Below, in pieces: positions 57,957-64,000 of a DNA stretch of 64,000 nucleotides. Location: positions 434,001 through 498,000 of the forward strand of contig NZ_CP077800.1 in assembly GCF_019112525.1 (NCBI RefSeq), given 5' to 3'. The translations under genes and the position numbers were made by a program. The number at the start of each line of letters is the position of its first letter. The first letter of the stretch is position 1. The notes beneath the pieces were generated by a model. It was not told where the DNA came from. It saw only the letters and a list, made by a program, of their open reading frames with translations, and did no database searches. The stretch comes from Modestobacter sp. L9-4. GTDB lineage: Bacteria > Actinomycetota > Actinomycetes > Mycobacteriales > Geodermatophilaceae.

Positions 57957-59621
57957 TCACTTCGCGAGCGCGAGGCGCTCGTTCGGCACGGTGTGCGTCA
58001 TCGTCAGGCCGGTGACGTCCCGCGGGCCGTTCTTGCCCAGGTTCGCCGCACGCGCCAGCTCGTCGTCGGACAGCGTCTGGGTCTGCAGCGGCTTGAGGCC
58101 ACGGACGTCGTCGGCGGTGATGCCGAGGCCCTCACCGACGCGGGCACCGAGCTCGTCGTCGCACATCAGGAAGTGCCACACCATCCGCTGCTGCACCTCG
58201 GGGATGGCCTGACCGATGAGCGTGACGAGGTTGGCGACCAGGTCGTCCTTCTCCCACTGCTCCATCAGCTGGTAGCGCTGACCGGCCTGGGTGTAGTCGT
58301 TGGTGCGCTCGATCCGCTTGCGGGTCAGCCGGCCGGTGATCTCCGGGCCCTGCTCGTCGTGCGTGGGGTAGGTGTCCTCACGCAGCCCACCGGTGATGGA
58401 GGGCTCGTAGTTGACGTGCGGGTTCTGGCCCGGGCCGAGGTCGACGCCGAAGGACATCTGGCCGCCGCGCTGGTTGGTCTGCACGACCGCGTTCTTGGCC
58501 GAGTTGACCGGCAGCTGCAGGTAGTTCGGGCCCACCCGGTAGCGCTGCGCGTCGGAGTAGGAGAACGTGCGGCCGACCAGCATCTTGTCGTCGGAGAAGT
58601 CCATCCCGTCGACGAGGACGCCGGTGCCGAACGCGCTCTGCTCGTTCTCGTTGTGGTGGTCGTCGACGTTGCGGTTCAGCGTCATCGTGCCGACCAGCTT
58701 GGGCTCGAACTCGTTCTCCGGCCACACCTTGGTGTCGTCGAGGGGGTCGAAGTCCAGCTCGGGGTGGTCGTGGTCGTCCATCAGCTGGACGTAGAGGTCC
58801 CACTGCGGGAAGTCGCCGCGCTCGATGGCCTCGAAGAGGTCCTTGGAGGCGTGGCCCAGGTCGCCGCCCTGGATGACCGCGGCGTCGGCGTCGGTCAGGC
58901 TCTTGACGCCCTGCTTGGGCTGCCAGTGGTACTTGACCAGCTTGGTCTCACCCTGGGCGTTGACCCACTTGTAGGTGTTCACGCCGAAGCCCTGCATGTG
59001 CCGGTAGTCGGCGGGGATGCCACGCGGGGAGAACAGGTTGACCAGCATGTGCATCGACTCCGGCGTCTGCGACATGAAGTCGAAGATGCGGGCCGGCTCC
59101 TGGCGGAAGCTGATCGGGTCCGGCTTCAGGGAGTGGATGACGTCGGGGAACTTGATGGCGTCGCGGATGAAGAAGACCGCGAGGTTGTTGCCGACGATGT
59201 CCCAGTTGCCGTCCTCGGTGTAGAACTTCACCGCGAAGCCGCGCGGGTCGCGCGCCGCCTCGGAGGAGTCCCGGCCGCCGATGACGGTGGAGAAGCGGAT
59301 CGCCAGCGGCGTCTTCTTGCCCGGGGTGTTGAATAGCTTGGCGCGGGTGTAGCGCTCGATGGGCTCGTCGCCCCACTGGCCGGTCGCCTCGAACTCGCCG
59401 TAGGCGACGAAGCCACGGGCGTGGACGACGCGCTCGGGGATGCGCTCGCGGTCGAAGTGGCTGATCTTCTCCAGGAACTGGTAGTTCTCCAGGGTCGCCG
59501 GGCCGCGGGAGCCCACCGTCCGCGAGTTCTGGTTGTCGTAGACCGGGTGGCCCTGACGGTTGGTCAGGACAGGCCGGTCGGCCTCACTGGCTGCGGGGCC
59601 CTGCGATGCGACGTCGGTCAT
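57957..59621 (-). CDS. katA: Monofunctional heme catalase KatA
   Basis: A 554-residue clade-3-like small-subunit catalase that disproportionates hydrogen peroxide. The active-site His67 lies in [19 protein letters not shown], the distal Asn in [21 protein letters not shown], and the proximal heme-ligand Tyr region is [23 protein letters not shown]. The C-terminal 60 residues are longer than in the smallest catalases but lack a flavodoxin-like domain. GAGGGAG lies before ATG 59621. The gene is coupled to the Fur-family regulator gene through a 4-base overlap and is ended by a hairpin, so fur-katA is a two-gene operon. Confidence 0.97.
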   Translation of the reverse strand: MTDVASQGPAASEADRPVLTNRQGHPVYDNQNSRTVGSRGPATLENYQFLEKISHFDRERIPERVVHARGFVAYGEFEATGQWGDEPIERYTRAKLFNTPGKKTPLAIRFSTVIGGRDSSEAARDPRGFAVKFYTEDGNWDIVGNNLAVFFIRDAIKFPDVIHSLKPDPISFRQEPARIFDFMSQTPESMHMLVNLFSPRGIPADYRHMQGFGVNTYKWVNAQGETKLVKYHWQPKQGVKSLTDADAAVIQGGDLGHASKDLFEAIERGDFPQWDLYVQLMDDHDHPELDFDPLDDTKVWPENEFEPKLVGTMTLNRNVDDHHNENEQSAFGTGVLVDGMDFSDDKMLVGRTFSYSDAQRYRVGPNYLQLPVNSAKNAVVQTNQRGGQMSFGVDLGPGQNPHVNYEPSITGGLREDTYPTHDEQGPEITGRLTRKRIERTNDYTQAGQRYQLMEQWEKDDLVANLVTLIGQAIPEVQQRMVWHFLMCDDELGARVGEGLGITADDVRGLKPLQTQTLSDDELARAANLGKNGPRDVTGLTMTHTVPNERLALAK

Positions 59622-60091
59622 GTGCCCACTCCCTCTCGGATCGTTGCTGTACCTGTTCCGTGCCCGTGCCGGCTGCGTTCGACCTGGCAGTCGGCACAGA
59701 GTCCCCAGAAGACGACCTCGGCCTCGTCGACGGCGAAGCCCGCCGTGTCCGACGGGGCCAGGCACGGGGCCTCGCCCACGACGCAGTCGACGTCGGCGAC
59801 GACCCCGCACCCCCGGCAGACCAGGTGGTGGTGGTTGTCACCGACCCGCAGCTCGTAGAGCGCAGGACCGCCGGCCGGTTCGATGCGCCGGGCCATGCCG
59901 GCCCCGACCAGCGCCTTGAGCACCCCGTAGACCGCCTGCGGCGAGATCGAGGGGTGCACGGCGCGGGCCGCGGTGGCGATGGTGTCGGCGTCGACGTGCG
60001 GGTGCTCGGCGAGCACGCCCAGCACCGACAGCCGGGGGCGCGTCACGCGCAACCCCGCCGTCCGCAGCTGGTCGTCCCAGGCCGTCTCCAC
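59618..60091 (-). CDS. Fur-family (FurA/PerR-like) metalloregulator of katA
   Basis: A 157-residue Fur-family repressor. The winged helix spans about residues 10-80 ([41 protein letters not shown]). The metal region has [18 protein letters not shown] and the second zinc pair CADC near residue 140. The gene is directly before katA, an arrangement like mycobacterial furA-katG, so it probably represses katA and itself in response to peroxide or iron. GTG 60091 is chosen; a TTG at 60103 would also be in frame. An extended inverted repeat lies immediately upstream. Confidence 0.92.
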   Translation of the reverse strand: METAWDDQLRTAGLRVTRPRLSVLGVLAEHPHVDADTIATAARAVHPSISPQAVYGVLKALVGAGMARRIEPAGGPALYELRVGDNHHHLVCRGCGVVADVDCVVGEAPCLAPSDTAGFAVDEAEVVFWGLCADCQVERSRHGHGTGTATIREGVGT

Positions 60092-60107
60092 GCGCCCACC
60101 CAACCCC

Positions 60108-60132
60108 GTTGTCTTGACTGAGTCAAATCAAC
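60108..60132. promoter_or_regulatory. Fur-box-like inverted repeat before the fur-katA operon
   Basis: TTGACT-G-AGTCAA (60114-60126) is a perfect 13-bp palindrome, extended by outer GTTG and CAAC half-sites to 25 bp with two mismatched pairs. It is AT-rich compared with its surroundings and ends 16 bp upstream of the fur start. Likely autoregulatory operator. Confidence 0.65.
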
Positions 60133-60186
60133 GACGGGTGAACGCCGCCCGACGGGCGACCACCACCGGACGCCGGCCGAGGCAGG

Positions 60187-60252
60187 GAGTGGGCAGTTGG
60201 CGTCGTCCCGCCCGGCGCGCCGTCACGTGTCGACGACCGCAACTGCCCACTC
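60187..60252 (-). terminator. Long hairpin terminator after purU
   Basis: Arms of 21 bases (60187-60207 and 60232-60252) with two mismatches, the outer 13 bp being perfect, around a 24-base loop. It lies 21 bases beyond the purU stop. Confidence 0.65.
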
Positions 60253-60272
60253 GGCGAGCGCCGGGGGAACGG

Positions 60273-61148
60273 CTAGGCGAAGACGATGGTGCGGTCGCCC
60301 TCGACGATGACGCGGTCCTCCACGTGCCAGGTGACGGCCTGGGCGAGCACCTGGCGCTCGACGTAGCGGCCGATGCGGCGCATGTCCTCGACCGTGGCGC
60401 GGTGGTCGACGCGGGCGACCTCCTGCTCGATGATCGGGCCGGCGTCGAGCTCGGCGGTCACGTAGTGCGCGGTCGCCCCGATCAGCTTCACACCGCGGTC
60501 GTGCGCGGCCCGGTACGGGTTCGCGCCGACGAACGCCGGCAGGAAGCTGTGGTGGATGTTGATCAGCCGCTCGGGGAACCGGCTGCAGAAGTCGGCCGAC
60601 ACGATCTGCATGTAGCGGGCCAGCACGACCAGGTCGACGTCACCGACCAGCTCCAGCGCCCGGGCCTCGGCGGCGTCCTTGGTGTCGGGGGTGACCGGCA
60701 CGTGGTGGAAGGGCACCCCGGCGGCGCGGGCGACCGGCTCCAGGTCGGGGTGGTTGGAGACCACGGCGGCGACCTCGGCGCGCAGGTCACCGGAGCCGAC
60801 CCGGTAGAGCAGCTCCTGCAGCACGTGGTCGGCCTTCGACACGAACACCGCCACGCGCGGCTTGCGGGCGGCCTCGGTGAGCCGCCAGGTGAACTGCCAC
60901 TCCCCCGCCAGCCCGGCCAGCGCCGCCTCCAGCTGCACCCGCCGGGTGGCCAGGTCGGTGAGCACGAACTCCAGCCGCAGGGTGAACGTGCCGCCGACCG
61001 GGTCGGAGGAGTGCTGCTGGGACTCGGTGATGTTGGCTCCGGCGTCGGCCATCAGCCGGGACAGGACGGCGACGATCCCCGGCCGGTCGGGGCAGCGGAC
61101 GACCAGCCGTCCGACGTCGGCGAGGCGGGCATCGGAGGGCGCTGACAT
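60273..61148 (-). CDS. purU: Formyltetrahydrofolate deformylase
   Basis: A 291-residue PurU: N-terminal ACT domain (about 8-85, VVRCPDRPGIVAVLSRLMADAGANITESQQHS) and C-terminal formyl transferase-like hydrolase domain. The active-site segment is INIHHSFLPAFVGANPYRAAHDRGVKLIGATAHYV, with the catalytic His and Asn and the later Asp in ELDAGPIIEQEV. It hydrolyses 10-formyl-THF to THF and formate, balancing one-carbon pools; the ACT domain senses glycine/methionine in E. coli. ATG 61148 is the family start. The start codon is inside an imperfect copy of the hairpin arm located upstream. Confidence 0.96.
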   Translation of the reverse strand: MSAPSDARLADVGRLVVRCPDRPGIVAVLSRLMADAGANITESQQHSSDPVGGTFTLRLEFVLTDLATRRVQLEAALAGLAGEWQFTWRLTEAARKPRVAVFVSKADHVLQELLYRVGSGDLRAEVAAVVSNHPDLEPVARAAGVPFHHVPVTPDTKDAAEARALELVGDVDLVVLARYMQIVSADFCSRFPERLINIHHSFLPAFVGANPYRAAHDRGVKLIGATAHYVTAELDAGPIIEQEVARVDHRATVEDMRRIGRYVERQVLAQAVTWHVEDRVIVEGDRTIVFA

Positions 61149-61203
61149 GCGCGAGATCGTGGCAGAACGGGCTGTCGGGGCTCCCACGGCCCCGTCCGCC
61201 CGG

Positions 61204-61260
61204 TGACATCTGCGATCTCGTGGCCTCCGGCGCCGGGAGGCCACGAGATCGCAGATGTCA
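61204..61260 (-). terminator. Hairpin with 25-bp perfect arms between ligD polymerase gene and purU
   Basis: Arms 61204-61228 and 61236-61260 are exact inverted copies with a 7-base loop, starting in the stop codon of the polymerase gene. Probably ends the NHEJ operon. A third related segment overlaps the purU start. Confidence 0.75.
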
Positions 61261-62178
61261 GCGCGCGGGCAGCGACGCCCGCCGGCGGGCCCCCACGTCG
61301 AACAGGTCGCCGTGGACCTCGACGCGGGCCAGCACGTCCTCGGTGCGGAAGCGGAAGGACCCCGGGTCGGCCCCGGCGCGCAGCGCGTCGACCTCGGCCC
61401 AGGCCAGCGGGGTCGACACCGTGGCCAGCGGCCGGGCGCGCAGCGAGTACGGCGCGACCGTCGTCTTCGCGGTGTTGTTCTGGCTCCAGTCCAGCAGCAC
61501 CTTGCCCGGGCGCAGCGCCTTCTCCATCCGCCAGACCACGTGCTCGGGGGTCTCCGCCGACAGCTCCTGGGCCAGCGCCCTCGCGTACCGGCTGGGGTGG
61601 TCGGCGTCGCGCACCCGGATCGGCGCGTAGACCTGCAGCCCCTTCGAGCCGGAGGTCTTGACCACCGGGTCCAGGCCGTCGTCGACCAGCCGCTCGCGCA
61701 GCCGGTGCGCCAGCTGCGCGCACTCGGTGACGCCGGTGCCCGGACCCGGGTCGAGGTCGAGCACCAGCAGGTCCGGCAGCTTCGACTGCCCGCGCGCGCC
61801 GACCTGCCACTGCGGCACGTGCACCTCCAGCGCCGCCAGGTTCGCCGACCAGACCAGGTCCGGGACGGCGGTCAGCAGCACCATGTCCAGCGTCTCGCGG
61901 CCCTTGGTGGAGCCGGGCGAGGGCACGGTCACGGTGCGCACCCACGGCGGGGAGTGCCGGGCGTTGTTCTTCTCGAAGAACGCCTGCCCGTCGACCCCGT
62001 TCGGCCACCGGGTGAACGTCACCGGCCGGTGCGCCACGTGCGGCAGCAGCACCGGCGCGATCCGCACGTAGTAGTCGATGACCTGCGCCTTGGTGAACCC
62101 GACCTCGGGGAACAGCACCTTGTCCAGGTTGGACACCTTAAGCTCGCGGCCCTCGATGTGCACCCGCTGGCGGCTCAA
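61258..62178 (-). CDS. LigD-type NHEJ DNA polymerase/primase
   Basis: A 306-residue stand-alone LigD polymerase domain (archaeo-eukaryotic primase fold) used in non-homologous end joining to fill ends. Conserved: LKVSNLDKVLFPEVGFTKAQVIDYY, FFEKNNARHSPPWV, the metal-binding aspartates in LLVLDLDPGPG, VKTSGSKGLQVYAPI and LLDWSQNNTAKTTVAPYSLRA. TTG 62178 overlaps the ligase stop by 4 bases and has GGAG a few bases upstream; GTG 62163 is the alternative. Third gene of the ku-ligase-polymerase operon. Confidence 0.93.
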   Translation of the reverse strand: MSRQRVHIEGRELKVSNLDKVLFPEVGFTKAQVIDYYVRIAPVLLPHVAHRPVTFTRWPNGVDGQAFFEKNNARHSPPWVRTVTVPSPGSTKGRETLDMVLLTAVPDLVWSANLAALEVHVPQWQVGARGQSKLPDLLVLDLDPGPGTGVTECAQLAHRLRERLVDDGLDPVVKTSGSKGLQVYAPIRVRDADHPSRYARALAQELSAETPEHVVWRMEKALRPGKVLLDWSQNNTAKTTVAPYSLRARPLATVSTPLAWAEVDALRAGADPGSFRFRTEDVLARVEVHGDLFDVGARRRASLPAR

Positions 62179-63638
62179 GGCTCCGCCACGACGTCGTCCG
62201 GGTCGAGGTCGTCGCGCAGGCCGCGCCAGGAGGGGTGCCGCAGCCGGCCCTCGCGGGTCCACTCCCCGAACGCCACCTCCCCGACCAGGGTCGGCTCCAC
62301 CCAGTGCGCGTCCCGGGTGACCTCGCGCGGCAGCGCGTCGGCGAACGGGGACGCCGCCCGCGCGGTGAGCAGCGGCGCCAGGTCGGCCAGCGCCCGCGCG
62401 GTGAACCCGGTGCCCACGTGCCCGGCGAACACCAGCCGGCCGTCGTCGTCGTGCACGCCCAGCAGCAGCGAGCCGATGCCGCCCGCGCGCCGTCCGGCGC
62501 CCGGTCGCCAGCCGCCGACGACGACCGACTGGGTGCGCAGGTTCTTCACCTTCCGCCAGTCCGGTCCGCGCCCGCCCGGCCGGTAGGTCGAGTCCAGCCG
62601 CTTGGCGACCACGCCCTCCAGCCCGTTCTCGACGCTGGCCGCCTGCACCTGGTCGCCGTTGCCGACGAACCACGGGGTGGTGGTCCAGCGGTCGCTCGCC
62701 AGGCCCAGGGCGTCGAGCCGTTCCCGCCGCTGCGTGTAGGTGAGCCCGAGCAGGCTCTCGCCGTCCAGGGCGAGCAGGTCGAACACGAGGTAGCTGACCG
62801 GTGCTGCGGCGGCCATCCGGGCCACCTCGGGCCCGGTGCGGTGCATCCGGCCCTGCAGCAGCCCGAAGTCCGGGCGCCCGCGGTCGTCCAGCGCCACCAC
62901 CTCGCCGTCGAGGACGGCGTCCCGCCCGGCCAGCGCCGCCGGGAGGGCGTGCAGCTCGGGGTAGGTGGCTGTGACGTCGTTGCCGCTGCGCGCCCGCAGC
63001 CGGACGCGGCCTGACCGCACGTGCGCCAGCGCCCGGACGCCGTCCCACTTGAACTCGTAGCCCCAACGCGGGTCGTCGGCGCCCGGCAGCTCACCGATCG
63101 CGGCGAGCATGGGGGCGAGGTCCTCGGCCACCCCGGCCACCGGCGCCTCGGTCACCGGGTCGGGGTCGAGCCGGCGCAGGTTCCAGGTGCCGTCGGGCAG
63201 CCGGAACAGCCGGTAGCGCCCGGTCAGCCGGGAGCCGTCGAAGGCGACGGTGACGTGGGCGTCGGTCCACTTCTCGGTCGCGTAGCGGCCGGCGTCCCAG
63301 ATGGTCGACACCCCGCCGCCGTACTCGCCGGCGGCGATGGTGCCGGAGAAGGAGGCGTACTCCAGCGGGTGGTCCTCGGTCGGGACGGCGAGCCGGTTGA
63401 GCCCGGGCTCCAGCGGCGGGCCCTTGGGCACCGCCCAGCTCCGCAGCACCCCGCCGCGCTCCAGCCGCAGGTCCCAGTGCACGCGCTCACCGGTGCGCCC
63501 GCGCGGCGTGTGGTGCTCGTGGACGACGAACGTGTCGTCCTCGCCCTGCGGCAGCGGCTGCCCGGCCGGCGGGACCGGCTCGGCGGTGCGGGCCGGGTCG
63601 CGCCGGGCGCGGTAGGTGGCCAGTGGGTCGGCGGCCAC
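62175..63638 (-). CDS. LigD-type ATP-dependent DNA ligase with 3'-phosphoesterase domain
   Basis: A 487-residue two-domain protein. Residues 35-165 are the LigD phosphoesterase domain (FVVHEHHTPRGRTGERVHWDLRLE, LRSWAVPKGP), which trims 3' ends. Residues 175-480 are the ligase core with nucleotidyl-transfer Lys197 in YEFKWDGVRALAH, followed by LDGEVVALDDRGRPDF, YLVFDLLALDG, EGVVAKRLDSTYRPG and the OB-fold (GSLLLGVHDDDGRLVFAGHVGTGFT). In Mycobacterium these parts and the polymerase form one protein; here they are split. GTG 63638 starts 4 bases after the ku stop. Confidence 0.95.
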   Translation of the reverse strand: MAADPLATYRARRDPARTAEPVPPAGQPLPQGEDDTFVVHEHHTPRGRTGERVHWDLRLERGGVLRSWAVPKGPPLEPGLNRLAVPTEDHPLEYASFSGTIAAGEYGGGVSTIWDAGRYATEKWTDAHVTVAFDGSRLTGRYRLFRLPDGTWNLRRLDPDPVTEAPVAGVAEDLAPMLAAIGELPGADDPRWGYEFKWDGVRALAHVRSGRVRLRARSGNDVTATYPELHALPAALAGRDAVLDGEVVALDDRGRPDFGLLQGRMHRTGPEVARMAAAAPVSYLVFDLLALDGESLLGLTYTQRRERLDALGLASDRWTTTPWFVGNGDQVQAASVENGLEGVVAKRLDSTYRPGGRGPDWRKVKNLRTQSVVVGGWRPGAGRRAGGIGSLLLGVHDDDGRLVFAGHVGTGFTARALADLAPLLTARAASPFADALPREVTRDAHWVEPTLVGEVAFGEWTREGRLRHPSWRGLRDDLDPDDVVAEP

Positions 63639-63642
63639 CGGG

Positions 63643-64000
63643 TCAGGCCGTCTTGCGGGCCCGGGGCGCGCGCTTGGCCGGCTTCGCGGGCTCCTCGGCC
63701 GGTCCGGTCGCCGCGGCGGCCTTCTTCGCCGGAGCGCGCTTCGCCGGTGCCTTGGCCGGTGCTGCCTTCTTCGCGGCTGCCTTCTTCGCGGGCGCGCGCT
63801 TCGCCGGCTTCGCCGTCGCGTCGTCGTCCGAGTCGTCCGCTGCCTCGTCGGCTGCGGCCTTCGGGGCCGTGCCGCCGGCGCGCTCGACGCTGCGGCGCAG
63901 CGCGCTCATCAGGTCGACCACGGCGCCGCCGCCGGTGTCGGCGGTCTCGGGGGCGGCCTGCACCTCACCGCCGGTCTGCTTGGCCTCCAGCAGCGCCTGC
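63643..64000 (-). CDS. ku: Ku protein, C-terminal part (gene continues beyond window)
   Basis: The last 118 residues of a bacterial Ku, the DNA-end-binding protein of non-homologous end joining. The visible part contains QALLEAKQTGGEVQAAPET and VVDLMSALRRSVERAG, which match the helical end of the Ku core, followed by a Lys/Ala/Pro-rich tail (APAKKAAAKKAAPAKAPAKR) ending in RAPRARKTA. Such basic tails in mycobacterial and other actinobacterial Ku help DNA binding. The core beta-barrel lies outside. It is the first gene of the operon, spaced 4 bases from the ligase gene. Confidence 0.9.
   Translation of the reverse strand, partial: QALLEAKQTGGEVQAAPETADTGGGAVVDLMSALRRSVERAGGTAPKAAADEAADDSDDDATAKPAKRAPAKKAAAKKAAPAKAPAKRAPAKKAAAATGPAEEPAKPAKRAPRARKTA

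Noticed and set aside
1..64000. tRNA, rRNA, prophage or transposon genes
   Set aside because: No recognisable tRNA T-loop context, rRNA stretch, integrase, transposase or terminal inverted repeats with target duplications were found by eye; a tRNAscan or IS search could still find degenerate ones.

Overview
The window is very GC-rich, uses GTG and TTG starts freely and is packed with short gaps and 4-bp gene overlaps. Together with an XRE-DUF5753 regulator, DUF222-HNH protein, F420-type PPOX enzyme, PAC2 protein, Ku/LigD repair genes and a c-di-AMP riboswitch before a cell-wall hydrolase, this points to an actinomycete. The gene mix suggests Geodermatophilaceae (Blastococcus/Geodermatophilus/Modestobacter type). 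The family assignment is inference from gene content. It looks like ordinary chromosome: I see no rRNA, tRNA, CRISPR array, transposase, integrase or prophage gene.

Layout. 1-9.5 kb: end of an aldehyde dehydrogenase gene, a Tat-exported PhoD phosphatase, a CoA-transferase, a PRISE-type reductase, DUF3616 and a mannitol 2-dehydrogenase. 9.5-12.6 kb: c-di-GMP signalling (HDOD protein and PAS-PAS-GGDEF-EAL protein). 12.7-16.3 kb: a glycine/cysteine-tailed TIGR04222-like protein, an XRE-DUF5753 regulator and a CE1758/CE1759-type monooxygenase/FMN reductase pair. 16.3-20 kb: VOC protein, YceI, a lytic transglycosylase under a c-di-AMP riboswitch, a methyltransferase and a universal stress protein. 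20.2-23.8 kb: cupin, DyP peroxidase, a tiny zinc-ribbon protein and pyruvate:quinone oxidoreductase, followed by a 29-bp tandem array. 23.9-30.1 kb: DUF222-HNH protein and assorted metabolic genes.

30.1-34.1 kb holds a compact, apparently undescribed operon: an ECF-like sigma factor followed by three tandem paralogous single-pass membrane proteins. 34.1-39.3 kb is a 5-oxoproline (pyroglutamate) block resembling the Bacillus ycs-kip cluster: DUF1445 hydro-lyase and GntR regulator on one strand, NRAMP-like transporter and pxpABC on the other, with a FadR-type operator between them. 39.3-50 kb: MalT-like LuxR regulator, hydrolase, MFS carriers, GH13 enzyme with TetR regulator, and a protealysin-type protease with its emfourin inhibitor gene.

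50-55 kb contains a MurA-like enolpyruvyl transferase fused to an N-terminal XRE DNA-binding domain with a perfect palindrome just before its start, then a SatD-like/membrane protein pair. 55-64 kb: AI-2E family permease, PAC2 protein, a fur-katA operon with an operator-like inverted repeat, purU, and a split NHEJ operon (ku, ligase, polymerase) running off the right edge. Several transcription units end in long perfect-arm hairpins lacking U-tracts, which I annotate as terminators.
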